NCBI GenBank assembly: GCA_035772735.1
Contig: JASDFA010000003.1
Span: 63,050,501-63,114,500, forward strand
Direction of reading: 5' to 3'
From: Datura wrightii
Lineage: Eukaryota; Streptophyta; Magnoliopsida; Solanales; Solanaceae
Length of the DNA: 64,000 nt
The notes beneath the pieces were generated by a model. That model worked only from the letters and a program-made list of their open reading frames with translations, ran no database searches and had not been told where the DNA came from. The position numbers and the translations under genes were made by a program. Numbering within the stretch: the stretch's first letter is position 1; every line of letters begins with the position of its first letter. Below, piece by piece: positions 22,401 to 34,400 of this stretch.

Positions 22401-25400
22401 GCATGAATAATAACAACTGAAGCAATATTTTATAAAAAGTTAATCCAGGAAATGTTTGCCTAAAACAAATAAATTTGGAAACCTGAAGGAGAAGCAACAT
22501 ACAACCCTTTAGCAACTCCAGGATATGTCATTGTACCAATTGGTTGCTTGATGACAACCTATCAGTCAAAATTACTTTTAAATTCCAGTAACCTGATGGA
22601 TTAACTGCCGTAGAATAGACACTCCAACAGAAAAATTGAAACCAAACTGAGGTGAGAACATGCATATGAGGACAAAGGGGGGACGACAATGAGAGGAAGA
22701 ATAATGCTATGATATTACCTCATCCATATCCATCACACCACTTACTAGCGCCCGATATATCTTGCAAATCTTCTTCATTGTATTGCACTCTGAGTTGGTA
22801 TATCTATACAAGTAAAGTTCAACCATCGTTAACAAAATGATCCACATGAATCTTTTACAAGACAAAATATGTGTTATATAGCAGAAAAGTAAAGGAAAGG
22901 GCACAATTTTCAAGAAGTAATTAAGTAAATGATGTTTCTGATTTTTTTTCTTTGATAATGGTAATGTTGTATTCTTCAGCATTAAGGAGATGCTGGGAAC
23001 CTTCAAAAGTATAATGTTTACAAAGATCCTAAGAACTCTACAAATTGTTCAAAGTTCTCTAGTCCTGCTTCTTTACACCAAAAAAAGAGACACACAATAC
23101 AATTCCATTTAACCTTATGAATATTCCATTTAACCTTTTGAATGGAATTGGATATATCTTCAAAATTCCTACTGTTCCTTTCTAACCACACTGCCCACCA
23201 AATGCAGTGAGGTATCATCCTCCACCAGGTCTTCTGTGATTTGTCGCCTCCTCTCTCAGCAAATCTGCAGAATGTTCAGGCATAGTCCACTTAGTATTAG
23301 TAGTGTTGAGGAACATGACCCAGATTTGTGCTGTAAAGCTGCAATGTAGGAATAGATGACTGTTGGTCTACTCTGTCTTCCCACACAATAAGCACCAGGA
23401 GTCGATGATCATACCTCTCTTCTTTAGTACTTCACGAGTCAAGCATGCTTTCCTAATAACCAACCATGTGAAGCATTTGACTTTTGTTGGTGCTGAGTTT
23501 CTCCAAACCTTCCTCCACCTACTCTGCTGAATGTTATTTTGCTGTGCATTTTCATCTTGTAGGCCCTGCTAACAGTGAAGACACCATCTTCATCATGTGC
23601 CCATCTCACTGTGTCAGGTTCATTACTAGTACCTTTGAAAACACCAATCTCTTCTAGTAATTTGGCTACCCTCTCAACTTCCCAATCATTTAGATGTCTT
23701 CTGAAGGTCAGATTTCATCCCTTTGTTGTCCAACATTCAGAGATCCTTACCTCTGGGTTGTTACATAGCAGGAATAGGTCAGGGTAAGACTCCTTTAAAG
23801 GCATCTGTTTGCTCCAGATGTCCCTCCAGAATTTTGTTTTCCTTCTATCCTCCACCTTTATATGCAAGTTCACCTCTAATTTTCGCCACAGGTTTCTGAT
23901 AGTTCTCCATATCCCCACCCCATAAGTGCCAGTGCTGACGTTGCTGCACCAGTTACCATCCTCCCCATATTTGCATTTGATCATGTCCTTCCATAGAGCT
24001 TGCCTTTGATCATGTCCTTCCATAGAGCTTGCCTTTCTTCATTGTATCTCCATAACCATTTCATCAATAGGCTGTTGTTCTGCTTTCTTAAGTCTCTAAT
24101 GCCCAGTTCCCCATTATCTTTGCTCTTTAAAGTTGTCCCCCAATTAACCAAATTATAGCCTTTGTTCTCTTTACATCCATGCCAAAGGAAGTCCCTCCTG
24201 AGTTTGTCCAGTTTCTTTGACACCTTTGAAGGCAATGGAAAGAGTGACATTACATAGGTTGGGAGTGAATCCAAAACTGAGTTGATAAGAACAAGTCTGC
24301 CCCCTAGTGATAGATATTGTGTCTTCCATCTGGCCAATCTCTTCTCTGTTTTCTCTACAATATGGTCCCATATCTCCACATCCTTGAGCCTATTGCCCAA
24401 AGGGAGAGCTAAGTAACTGTAGGTATATTTTCTACTCCACAACCCAATAGTTTAGCTAAACTCTGAATATTTGTCACCTCCTTGATAGGGAACAAATAAC
24501 TTTTTCCCTAGTTGACTTTTAGCCCTGCAACAACTTCAAAAAACAAAAGTATTATTTTGATGAATCTTATCTGTTCCTCTTGAGGCTCACAAAATATGAC
24601 TGTCATACAACAAATGACAAATTTCTTTCTCTCCTCCACTGTTTCCACTTATCTGGAAACCTTTGATCCATCTGTTTTGAGTGGCAATCCTCATTAGATT
24701 ATCAAAACCCTCCATTACCAGAATAAATAGGAAGGGAGAAAGGGGATCACTCTTCTAATACCCCACCTGAGGGGAAAAAGCCAACTGATTCACCATTCAC
24801 TAGTATAGAAAACTTCACAGTACTAATGCAGAATGCAATCCAACCTAACCATCTCTCACCAAAGCCCATTTGTTGCAGGACGTTTAGCAAGAACTTCCAA
24901 TTTACATGATCATAAGTCTTTTTAATGTCCAGTTTGCACATTACCCCAGGATCACTCCCTTTCATTCTTGTATCACATTCACTTGCTATGAGAGCATCAT
25001 CAAATATCTGCCTCCCTCTTATGAATGTCATCTGATGCTTACTGATTAGCTTATCCATTACCTTTTTTAGCCATTCTGCAAGGGTCTTTGCTATCACCTT
25101 GTATATGCCTGTGATCAAACTTATTGGCCTAAAATGTTTCTGCTCCTCTACTCCTGCTTTCTTGGGTATGAGGGCCAGAAAGGTTGCATTGAAGCTCCTC
25201 TCAATCTTCTGATTGTCATAGAATTCCTGGAATACTTTCATAATATCCTCCTTCAATAGCTCCAAAGAAGATGAGGTAGAAAGACACAGGTAGCCATCAG
25301 GTCCAGGAGCCTTTTCCATAGCACATAATTTGATGCATCCCAGGATTTCTTCCTCCTGAAATGGTCTCTGTAGCTCTGTCTGCTCCTCCAAATTGATACA

Positions 25401-28400
25401 TGTGACCTCCTGAAATTGTAGTTCCGGTCTCCATTCCTCTGTTTCCTTCTACAACCTTTCATAAAAGCTTTTAATAGCCTCTTTGATAGCAAAAGGATCA
25501 CTAATATTCTCTCCATCTACCTTCAGGGACTCTATGGTGTTGAATCTTTTGTGAGATGTAGCTATCCTTTGGAAAAATTTTGTGTTTTTGTCCCCCTATT
25601 TCAACCATTGAATTCTTGATCTCTGTCTCCATCCAATTTTTTCATTTTTGGCCACTTGTTCATATGAGAAAGCTAGATTTGACTTCTGCATAAGCTCATC
25701 ATCTGTGAGTGGTCTTTGCTCTTGGATGGTTTCCCACTTGGCTAGCTGGTCCAGGATCTCCTCCTTCTGCATTCTCCAGTTATTTCTTTTGCTCCTGCTC
25801 TATCCTTCAGTTTATCTTTCAGCAATTTCAACTTTTTTGCTAACACAAAACCTGGTGACCAGAAACTGAAAAGGATGACCATCATAACTTCACCTTCTCC
25901 TTGAATCCTTCAACTTCCATCCACCAATTTAAATAAGATTTCTTGAAATTCATGTCTCCACAAGATAACAGAATTGGGTTATGGTCAGGCCCCAGTCTAG
26001 GCATGGTAGTTTGTCTGATAGATGTAAAAGTCTCCTCCCAAAGAGATGAATACATAAATCTATCAATTCTGGAAGCTGTAGAATGCATCTCCCCTCTTCT
26101 CCAAGTGTAAGACACTCCAAATAAAGGAGGGTCTATCAACTCTAGCTCCTCAATACAGTCTGTGAACTCTGACATAGCACCATTGATCCTTGAGCAATTT
26201 GTTCTTTCTATTGGGTATCTAATGACATTAAAATCTCCTCCCACTACCCAGGGCCCATTACAAAGACTTCTCATAGCTCCCAATTCACACCAAAGTTCTC
26301 TCCTTTCCATTTCTTGCATTTGGCATATACACCAGTCAAGAACCAAGTAAATTCTTGGTTTTGGTTACTGAATTTACATGAAAGACATTGCTCCCCCGTC
26401 TCTACCAGCTCCCCTTGCCATATCCTTTTGTCCCAGAGGATAAGTATTCCCCCACTTGCACCCATTGCCTCCATGTGTAACTCCCCCACCCATCTATTAT
26501 TCCAAATACTGTGGATCATGTTACTAAGATTGCCCTCCAATTTAGTTTCCAGTAGAATATAATAATCAGCCCCTTATTGATTGATAAGATTTCTTATTAG
26601 ACCTCTCTTCCCCTCATTATTCAGCTCCCTTACATTCCAAGATGCTATCTTTACCCTCATTGCTCCACAATTGATAGGCTTCTCCGTCTGCCCCTTGGCT
26701 CACCACCCTTGAATTTCATGTTGAAAATGAGATTCTTCAGCTCCTTTGGGATTGTGTTGCCGGTGGTCTTATTAGCTTTATCCTTATTGCTCAGCTTCTC
26801 CATTGGGCTGTTTTGTTCCAGCTTCAATATCAACGAGAAGAATTCTTTTTCAAATCCCCTTGTATTTACCCCAAATAATTGACTCAATTTAATGAGCTTG
26901 ATATAGAATTTGATTGTGGCTTGTGATTCAAATTCCTCCTCTGATATGCTGTCATCCATTGCTAAAGGGCTGGGGTCATTGAAAATTACCAGTTGGTCCT
27001 CTGTGTGCTCCATTTCCTCTGCTTCGTTCCCCATGTCAACCTCTGAACTTTCCTTCATCTCGGTAGCATCTATAATGCTCACCTTCAGCGAGTTCCCGAG
27101 TGGCAGAGTGTCTTCAACTTGGGTCTAAGAGCTCTTAAAGTCACCCTCCATTCGCATGCAAGCTTCTAAGTCCCCTTCAAGAATTGAATGTTCAAAAGGA
27201 GTAGTATCCAGTTCTGTTTGTTGCTCAATAAAAGGCTCAGTGAAAACATTGGGCTTTTTATTTGAAATGCCCATAGGATTATTTTCATTTAAGTTCAATG
27301 TAGGCACTTTTAAAAAAACCCTGTCATCCATTAAATTCCTGTGGGCCTCCTTACCTTTATCCACGTGCTCTCCTTCAATGAGGGTTTCCTTTTCCTTGTA
27401 TACATCAAAGCCTGTATCTTTCTTTTCTTCTCCATCCTTTCCTATTATATGCAAATTGACCCTCTGTTCAGCAGTAGCATCACAGACCTCTCTATCTACT
27501 GTTGACTTTTGTCTGTCACCTTGGGAAGCAGAATCAGTCTCTATTGCCTACCGATAGGTCATTGGCTGTTCGCACCAGATCGGCAGAGAGTATATTAGAT
27601 TACCATCTCCGATCTCTATTTCTGATGGGATGTTTTCCGTGGACCTCGAACTCTGATTCTCGCCCATCTCAGATGGTTCTTTAGTTCTGTCTCTTCTTCG
27701 TTCTCCAACAGGCCACCACAATCATCCCCAATCTTCTTCATGATTTCTTTATTCCATAAAGTGTAAGGGTAGTCCCAGCACCCTTATCCAGAAACATTCA
27801 AACGAGGTATGTTCATGGAAGGCCGCTTTTGTTGGCAACCACCAGTCCAGTTTTAGGCTGCGTCCTTGCGTCTCCATTCCCCCATGAGGACATGCTCCGC
27901 TGCCTTCCTTGTCTGAAATTCAAAGAGAAAATAGAAGCCATTCATGTCGTACACCTGAACGTTTGGAGCGCCCTTCCAAGTCTGTTGCGCCCAACTCCTG
28001 ACTTCATTTCGTGTTGTTGCCTCTTCTCCTCCGCAGAATCTACCCATCAGACATCTCTAAGAAGGTCATTGTCTACCACACTCGAAGAGGAGACCAATAT
28101 TTGATCTTTTTTCAGCGTCTTTACCGTCTTCTGTGACCATTTGCTTTTGTGTAAAGCTTCCTTGTAATTTCCTTTTATTGTATTAGTTGAAGCCTCCATT
28201 GTTGTAATTAATGCTCCAAGAGATTCTGACTTTCTGCTGATAAATCTCTCCACTTTATCAGCCAGATTTTCCCACCCCTCATTGAATGCATTTTCAGGAA
28301 TAATAATCACTGTTCTGGTGTGTCCTTTAACTGTAATGACTGAAATTAATCTACCATATTTATTGAACTGCTGAGTGCAATAAATATAAGTTGATACATC

Positions 28401-31400
28401 CCTGCATTTCCAAGTCTTGAAAGTCTTCCCTTTGTTATGAGAGGCCTCCCTAAGCCTTTTGCATAGGCACAGCAGTGCACCTCTGCTCAGCACCATTCTT
28501 CTGATCGATTTGTTAGTTGCCTCTACCCAATCATACCATGTTTTATAAGAGGTCTTAGTCCCCGTTAGGTCATACGATTTACCACCAGACCTGAAGTACA
28601 GCCTGTTGTCCATGCTCAAAACGTAAGCCTAAGAAAAGGTTAGAAGATGTAGAGAAGAAAGAAGACAAAGAAGTTAGGAAGAGGAAACTCCAGTCCACAA
28701 GTGCCAATCCAAAAAGTGCTAAAGTAGAGTTCACCCTCTTCAAATTAGGATTTCGTTCGTCTTTAATAACTGCACTTCTTCAGAAGATTAAAATATCAAA
28801 AGTTATGAAGCTAATGTCAAGGAAGAATGCAACAGAAAATAAAGTTTGGACCTAACACCTGACTTTTAGTCTTTTACTTACCAGCCATCAGCTATCTTCA
28901 TTATATGACATTAAGTAAATAAGCATGCAAAAGTGAAGGTGAACTGCAAGTGGGATATAGGAAAAAGGAAGTCTTTCTATGTTGCTAAAACAAATAAAAT
29001 CCTTCATACAGGTGTCGCTGCTCTTTAATCTGTAAGAACTTGTTTTTTTCCTCCTTTTGGGCTCTATAAATGGACTGGGCATGATTTAGTAAAGACGGAA
29101 AATTGTGTAATCATAGAACTTAATGTTTAGATGACTTCAGAATTTCAAACTTCCATAAGTGGATACTGTCACGGGGGCAGATTCTACACACGCTAGAGGT
29201 TTCTGCCTTAGCGCCTCACCCGCCGTGCGGCAGTCAAGTCCACCTGCTTGACTCAGCCAATTTCCGACAACGCTAAAATCTTGTACTTAGAATTATTTTC
29301 GTGTGGCAGAATTAAATTGAACACACATACATACGGGACAATCCCAACCTTTGCATTACTTTGAAAACAACACAAAGGACCCTCACTTGCGTGACAACAA
29401 CCTGCCACAACTTTCAATCCTAGGTGCAATCCACAAGTCGGATGCTGGCCACTACCATGTGAACGTCTAGCCTATAGCTTACCTAGTTCACCAACACTTA
29501 GTAATTTTCTAGCCTTAAGCTTCCCTCATTCACTACTTAGGACTTACTGCCCTCTCCCAATTCGACTAAGGCAAAGGCTGTCATTTATAGACACATGCCA
29601 GCCTTGCCCATTTACAACCAATGGCCTGTCGATACTTGTTGCGGCCTAAACATACAAAATCATACATGGCACAAGTGCCTACAAACGTGCAGATGACATC
29701 CCCATCTGCTTAGGCTATTTGAATTTCAAATACTAAGGCAAAATACAAGGAATGGAGCCAAAAACGGTTACACAAGGAAACTGCCCAACTGCTGGTGCCA
29801 TATGTCGGCCTGCATGCGCGCCGGCACATGCGCGCGCGCGCGAGCAGCCATGCGCACCAACGCCTGCCGCGCCCAATCTTGGCGCCAATTGCCTGTCCTT
29901 CGCGCCAAGACCTCGGCCATGCCACTGCCGAGTGGCCCAGCCGCATCTACCTGCCGCTATGCCACTGCTGACATGTCGACTGCATTTTCCTTTGTCCATG
30001 CCATCTCCGTTTTCCCTCGTGCCATTTCCTTGCTTTCTTCATGCCTTGCCTTGATTCTCATTTTCCATTCATCTAGCCAAGCCTTGACACCCGCACTTGA
30101 TCCGACAATGACACTTGCCACAAGCTAGTGTGCCACTGCCGACACTGCCTTGCCGATGCCTACGGCCGATGCCCGCTTAGTGCCCAATGTCATGTCATGG
30201 CACACTAATCTGCCACGCTTGAACACTTTGCCACTTGCCTTAGCAATGCCACCACATTGCTCCACATGCTTGATTTGACCCGTACCTAGGCCAAGACAAA
30301 GTCAATCATGCCAACCCTTTGCCGCCACCGTGCCACATACCGAGTTCAAGAGTCAGGCCCCGTACAAACCACCCGCACTCTTTGAAACTCGACGTCCTCG
30401 TCGAGGACCATCCTTCAATGAACACGCCTGTTGGGGTCGGGCACTATCACCCTATAACCACCAACTACGTCATCTTCATAGGCCACCGGGTCCTTTTCCT
30501 TAGGTTCTGCCTTCTTCGGCAGCAACCATTGCATTGACCTTGGCCAACAATGGGCAGTCTTTCCTCAAATGTGGCCCGCCAAACGTATAGCAGCCACCAA
30601 ACTTCTTCACATAGGAAGGTTCGCCTTGCCTTCCTTTTTCACCTTCATTCTCGGCAGCCTGGTCCTTCCCATCTTTCTTCCACTCCCTGCCCCTATCCTT
30701 GGGCTTTGAGTGCGAATTTTCCTTAGGGTCGTCACCCAAATCGAAGTCAGCCAGCCCATCTGCCGCAGCAATAGCAGAGGACAGATTTTGCACATTCTGC
30801 CGCCGCAATTCCCTTTGTGTCCACAGTTTCAACCCGCTCACAAAGTAGTGCAACTTGTCTTCTTCTGCCATATTGCCCACATTCAGCATCAAGGATGAAA
30901 ATTCCTTGACATACATCCGCACCGAGCTACCTTGCCTCAAACGCCGCAGCCTGTCTCTTGCCACCCAAGACGCGTTGCTTGGAAGGAATTGGGATTTTAA
31001 CTCCTTCTTCAAAGCATCCCACGTTTCAATTTTGGGCAGTCTCATACTTTCAACTTTGGCAGCCATCGTCCTCCACCAAACCTTGGAATCATCACCCAAA
31101 TACATCGTTGTGACCGACACCTTTTCATCTTCCAGCACCTTGGCTGCTTGGAAATAATTTTCCATGTCCCACAGAAAATTTTCCAACTTCTTGGCGCTAC
31201 GTACACCATTGTACGCCTTTGGTTTTGGAACTTTTAACTTGGACCGCTCCTCACCACGAAAAACAGTGCCTTGCAATGCCCTCCGCAGCAGGAGAACTTC
31301 AGCCGGCAGATCCTCCTTTTCCTTGCGAACTATTTTCATCTCTACCTTGACAACATCATGCTTCACTGCATATTCTGCCTCTAGAGTCTGAATCTGTTCG

Positions 31401-34400
31401 ACCATGTCAGCACGAAACTTTGCTAGTTCCATGTTGACGCCATGGATCTGTGTTAAACACCAAATCTGCACTGTCGTCGGTTCTACCGACGAGCGCCTCC
31501 AACCGTGCAAGTCGTCCCCGCAGTTCAATGTTTCCGCCAACCATCGTCTAAGTACAACCGGGCTCTGATACCAGTTGTCACGGGGGCAGATTCTACACAC
31601 GCTAGAGGTTTCTGCCTTAGCGCCTCACCCACCGTGCGGCAGTTAAGTCCACCTGCTTGACTCAGCCAATTTCCGACAACGCTAAAATCTTGTACTTAGA
31701 ATTATTTTCGTGTGGCAGAATTAAATTGAACACACATACATACGGGACAATCCCAACCTTTGCATTACTTTGAAAACAACACAAAGGACCCTCACTTGCG
31801 TGACAACAACCTACCACGACTTTCAATCCTAGGCGCAATCCACAAGTCAGATGTTGGCCACTATCATGTGAACGTCTAGCCTATGGCTTACCTAGTTCAC
31901 CAACACTTAGTAATTTTCTAGCCTTAAGCTTCCTTCATTCACTACTTAGGCCTTACTGCCCTCTCCCAATTCGACTAAGGCAAAGGCTGTCATTTATAGA
32001 CACATGTCAGACTTGCCCATTTACAACCAATGGCCTGTCGACACTTGTTGTGGCCTAAACATACAAAATCATACATGGCACAAGTGCCTACAAACGTGCA
32101 GATGACATCCCCATCTGCTTAGGCTATTTGAATTTCAAATGCTAAGGCAAAATACAAGGAATGGAGCCAAAAAAGGTTACACAAGGAAATTGCCCAACTG
32201 CTGGTGCCATGTGTCGGCCTGCATGCGCGCCAGCACATGCGGCGCGCGCGCGCGAGCAGCCATGCGCGCCAACGCCTGCCGCGCCAAGACCTCGGCCACG
32301 CCACTGCCGAGTTGCCCAACCGCATCTGTCTGCCGCTATGCCACTACCGTGCCACTGCCGACATGTCGACTGCATTTTCCTTTGTCCATGCCATCTCCGT
32401 TTTCCCTCGTGCCATTTCCTTGCTTTCTTCATGCCTTGCCTTGATTCTCATTTTCCATTCATCTAGCCAAGCCTTGACACCCGCACTTGATCCGACAATG
32501 ACACTTGCCACAAGCTAGTGTGCCACTGCCGACACTGCCTTGCCGATGCCTACTGCCGTTGCCCGCTTAGTGCCCAATGTCATGTCATGGCGCACTAATC
32601 TGCCACGCTTGCACACTTTGCCACTTGCCTTAGCAATGCCACCACATTGCTCCACATGCTTGATTCGACCTGCACCTAGGCCAAGACAAAGTCAATCATG
32701 CCAACCCTTTGCCGCCACCGTGCCACATACCGAGTTCAAGAGTCAGGCCCCTTACAGATACCATGTAAGTTGTAGAGGGACATCTATATACATATATATA
32801 AGCAGTGGAAGAAGCACCACAATAAACCAAGTGACGGCTTCAGAAAACACCATTTGTTCAAGTTTAGGACAATGTTCCAAAAACTTGGGAATTAGCAAGT
32901 TATTTGAAGAAAAAGAATTAGTTAATATTGTTTTCTGGATAGAATTTGTTAATTTTGAATTTATGTTTTTGAGTAATGGTCTAGAAAGATAATATTTTTC
33001 CTTGAAACATGGGAGATATGCATTTCAAGTGTGTGAGCGTAGCCATATAGTCCTATTTCCGTAAATTCTCAATTTTTATTAATTAGTAAATAAATGTTAA
33101 CCTTATCTTTAATAAATAATTTAAAATAGAATCATGATGCAGCAGTTTTATTCACAATTGAAAAGTATGTTCTTACACTTCTCCCCAAGTTAGGGTTGAT
33201 TTCTGTTCCATCGAGAAGTAGTTTCAACCTCCTAAAAAATCGTTTACGTGAACTTATACTAGATCTTGCCATCACAATTTTAAAAGATAAAATACTTGAT
33301 TTTTATACCAATGTCTTGGATTGAGAAGCAATTCTGCAAAGGGGAAAAGTTGGTTTTGTTTGACAGTTGATAAAAACTCAGTTAAAAACTGAAAAAAACG
33401 GGGATTGTGGAGGAGGGCAAATGCTCTGTTGTTTTAGTCACAAACCATAACTAGCCATTACCATTAAGTTTGCCTTTGCCTTTGGAACCTTGTGTGGGAA
33501 GTTCTTCAAGGGAAATGATGCATTTTATTCAATCCATACACACTCTGCAATCATACAAATCTGATTTTGCAGCTTCATCACTATTTCATCGCAGGCAAGC
33601 TATCCTTTAAATTCCAATTGTACAAATATTATTAAAAAATATGCACAAATAATTAATTATTTCTGTGTTATCTGTCAAAGGGATTCTATTCTTGCAAATC
33701 GGAATGTCTAAAGGTTGATCTTGGTTTGATGTGTTTTTACCAAGTTATTCTTTCTTTATGTAATTTAGTTTATAATTTTTTGGTCTTGTGGAATTGACGG
33801 TCAACAAATCTTTCATAGGAAAGATACACGGTGAAAAGTTTTGCTAAAAGCCTAAAGACCCTCATGTTGTATGGATTTAATTTTGTAACCTAGCACATAT
33901 TGCTTTCTAAATTTTTCCCGTCATAAAGTTTCAAACTCCTTCAATGCTTTGACAATATTGTCGACATCTCAATATACTCATCTAAAAGCCCTGATGAAAA
34001 AAATTATCCAAACTAGCATCCATGAAATGTATTCTTTTGTATAGTCCTTTTATGCTCTTCTACTTGGCTCTTCTTTCTTGCAGCCATCTCTATGGAGTCG
34101 GGCGTACTAGCCCATCAGCAATAGTCTATTTGACCAAACTTCTAAAATCACCTTATTTTTTAAAGTGCTTTTCAAAAAAAAGTACCTCGAGTGAGAATCA
34201 GTTTGTGTTTGGTCAATAACTTTAAAAAGCACTTTTGAGTAACAATTAGTATTTGGCCAAAGTTTTTAAAAGTGTTTTTAAGTATATTTTTTTCAAAAGT
34301 GCTTTCAAAAAAGTGTTATTAGGGAAAACTACTTTATTTAGCTTCTGAAAAACAACTTCTGCTAATCTGCAAAGCTGGCCAAACAGGCTAAAAATCAAGG

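Larger units (their letters stand above)
29167..32756 (-). mobile_element. Complete gag-only LTR retrotransposon (TR-GAG type), 3.59 kb
   Basis: Direct LTRs at 29167-30366 (1200 bp) and 31576-32756 (1181 bp), with TG...CA ends, share nearly all their sequence. The element is flanked by a perfect 5-bp duplication, GATAC (29162-29166 and 32757-32761). A methionine-tRNA PBS lies next to the right LTR (minus-strand TGGTATCAGAGCC, 31573-31561), so transcription is leftward. The 1.2-kb interior encodes only gag. Size and content match the published TR-GAG class of non-autonomous elements. The LTRs are unusually rich in GC and in TGCC/GCGC motifs compared with the flanks. Confidence 0.93.

Noticed and set aside
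22906..28920. TTAAGTAAAT on both sides of the minus-strand L1 as its target duplication
   Set aside because: The left copy is separated from the poly(A) by non-A bases, and the right copy lies about 290 bp beyond the ORF1 start without other support; likely chance in AT-rich DNA.
29733..30128. Ala/Arg/Cys-rich ORFs on both strands in the TR-GAG LTRs (and copies at 32119-32518)
   Set aside because: Simultaneous open frames on both strands of GC-rich LTR DNA, repeated in both LTRs; no start context or domain.
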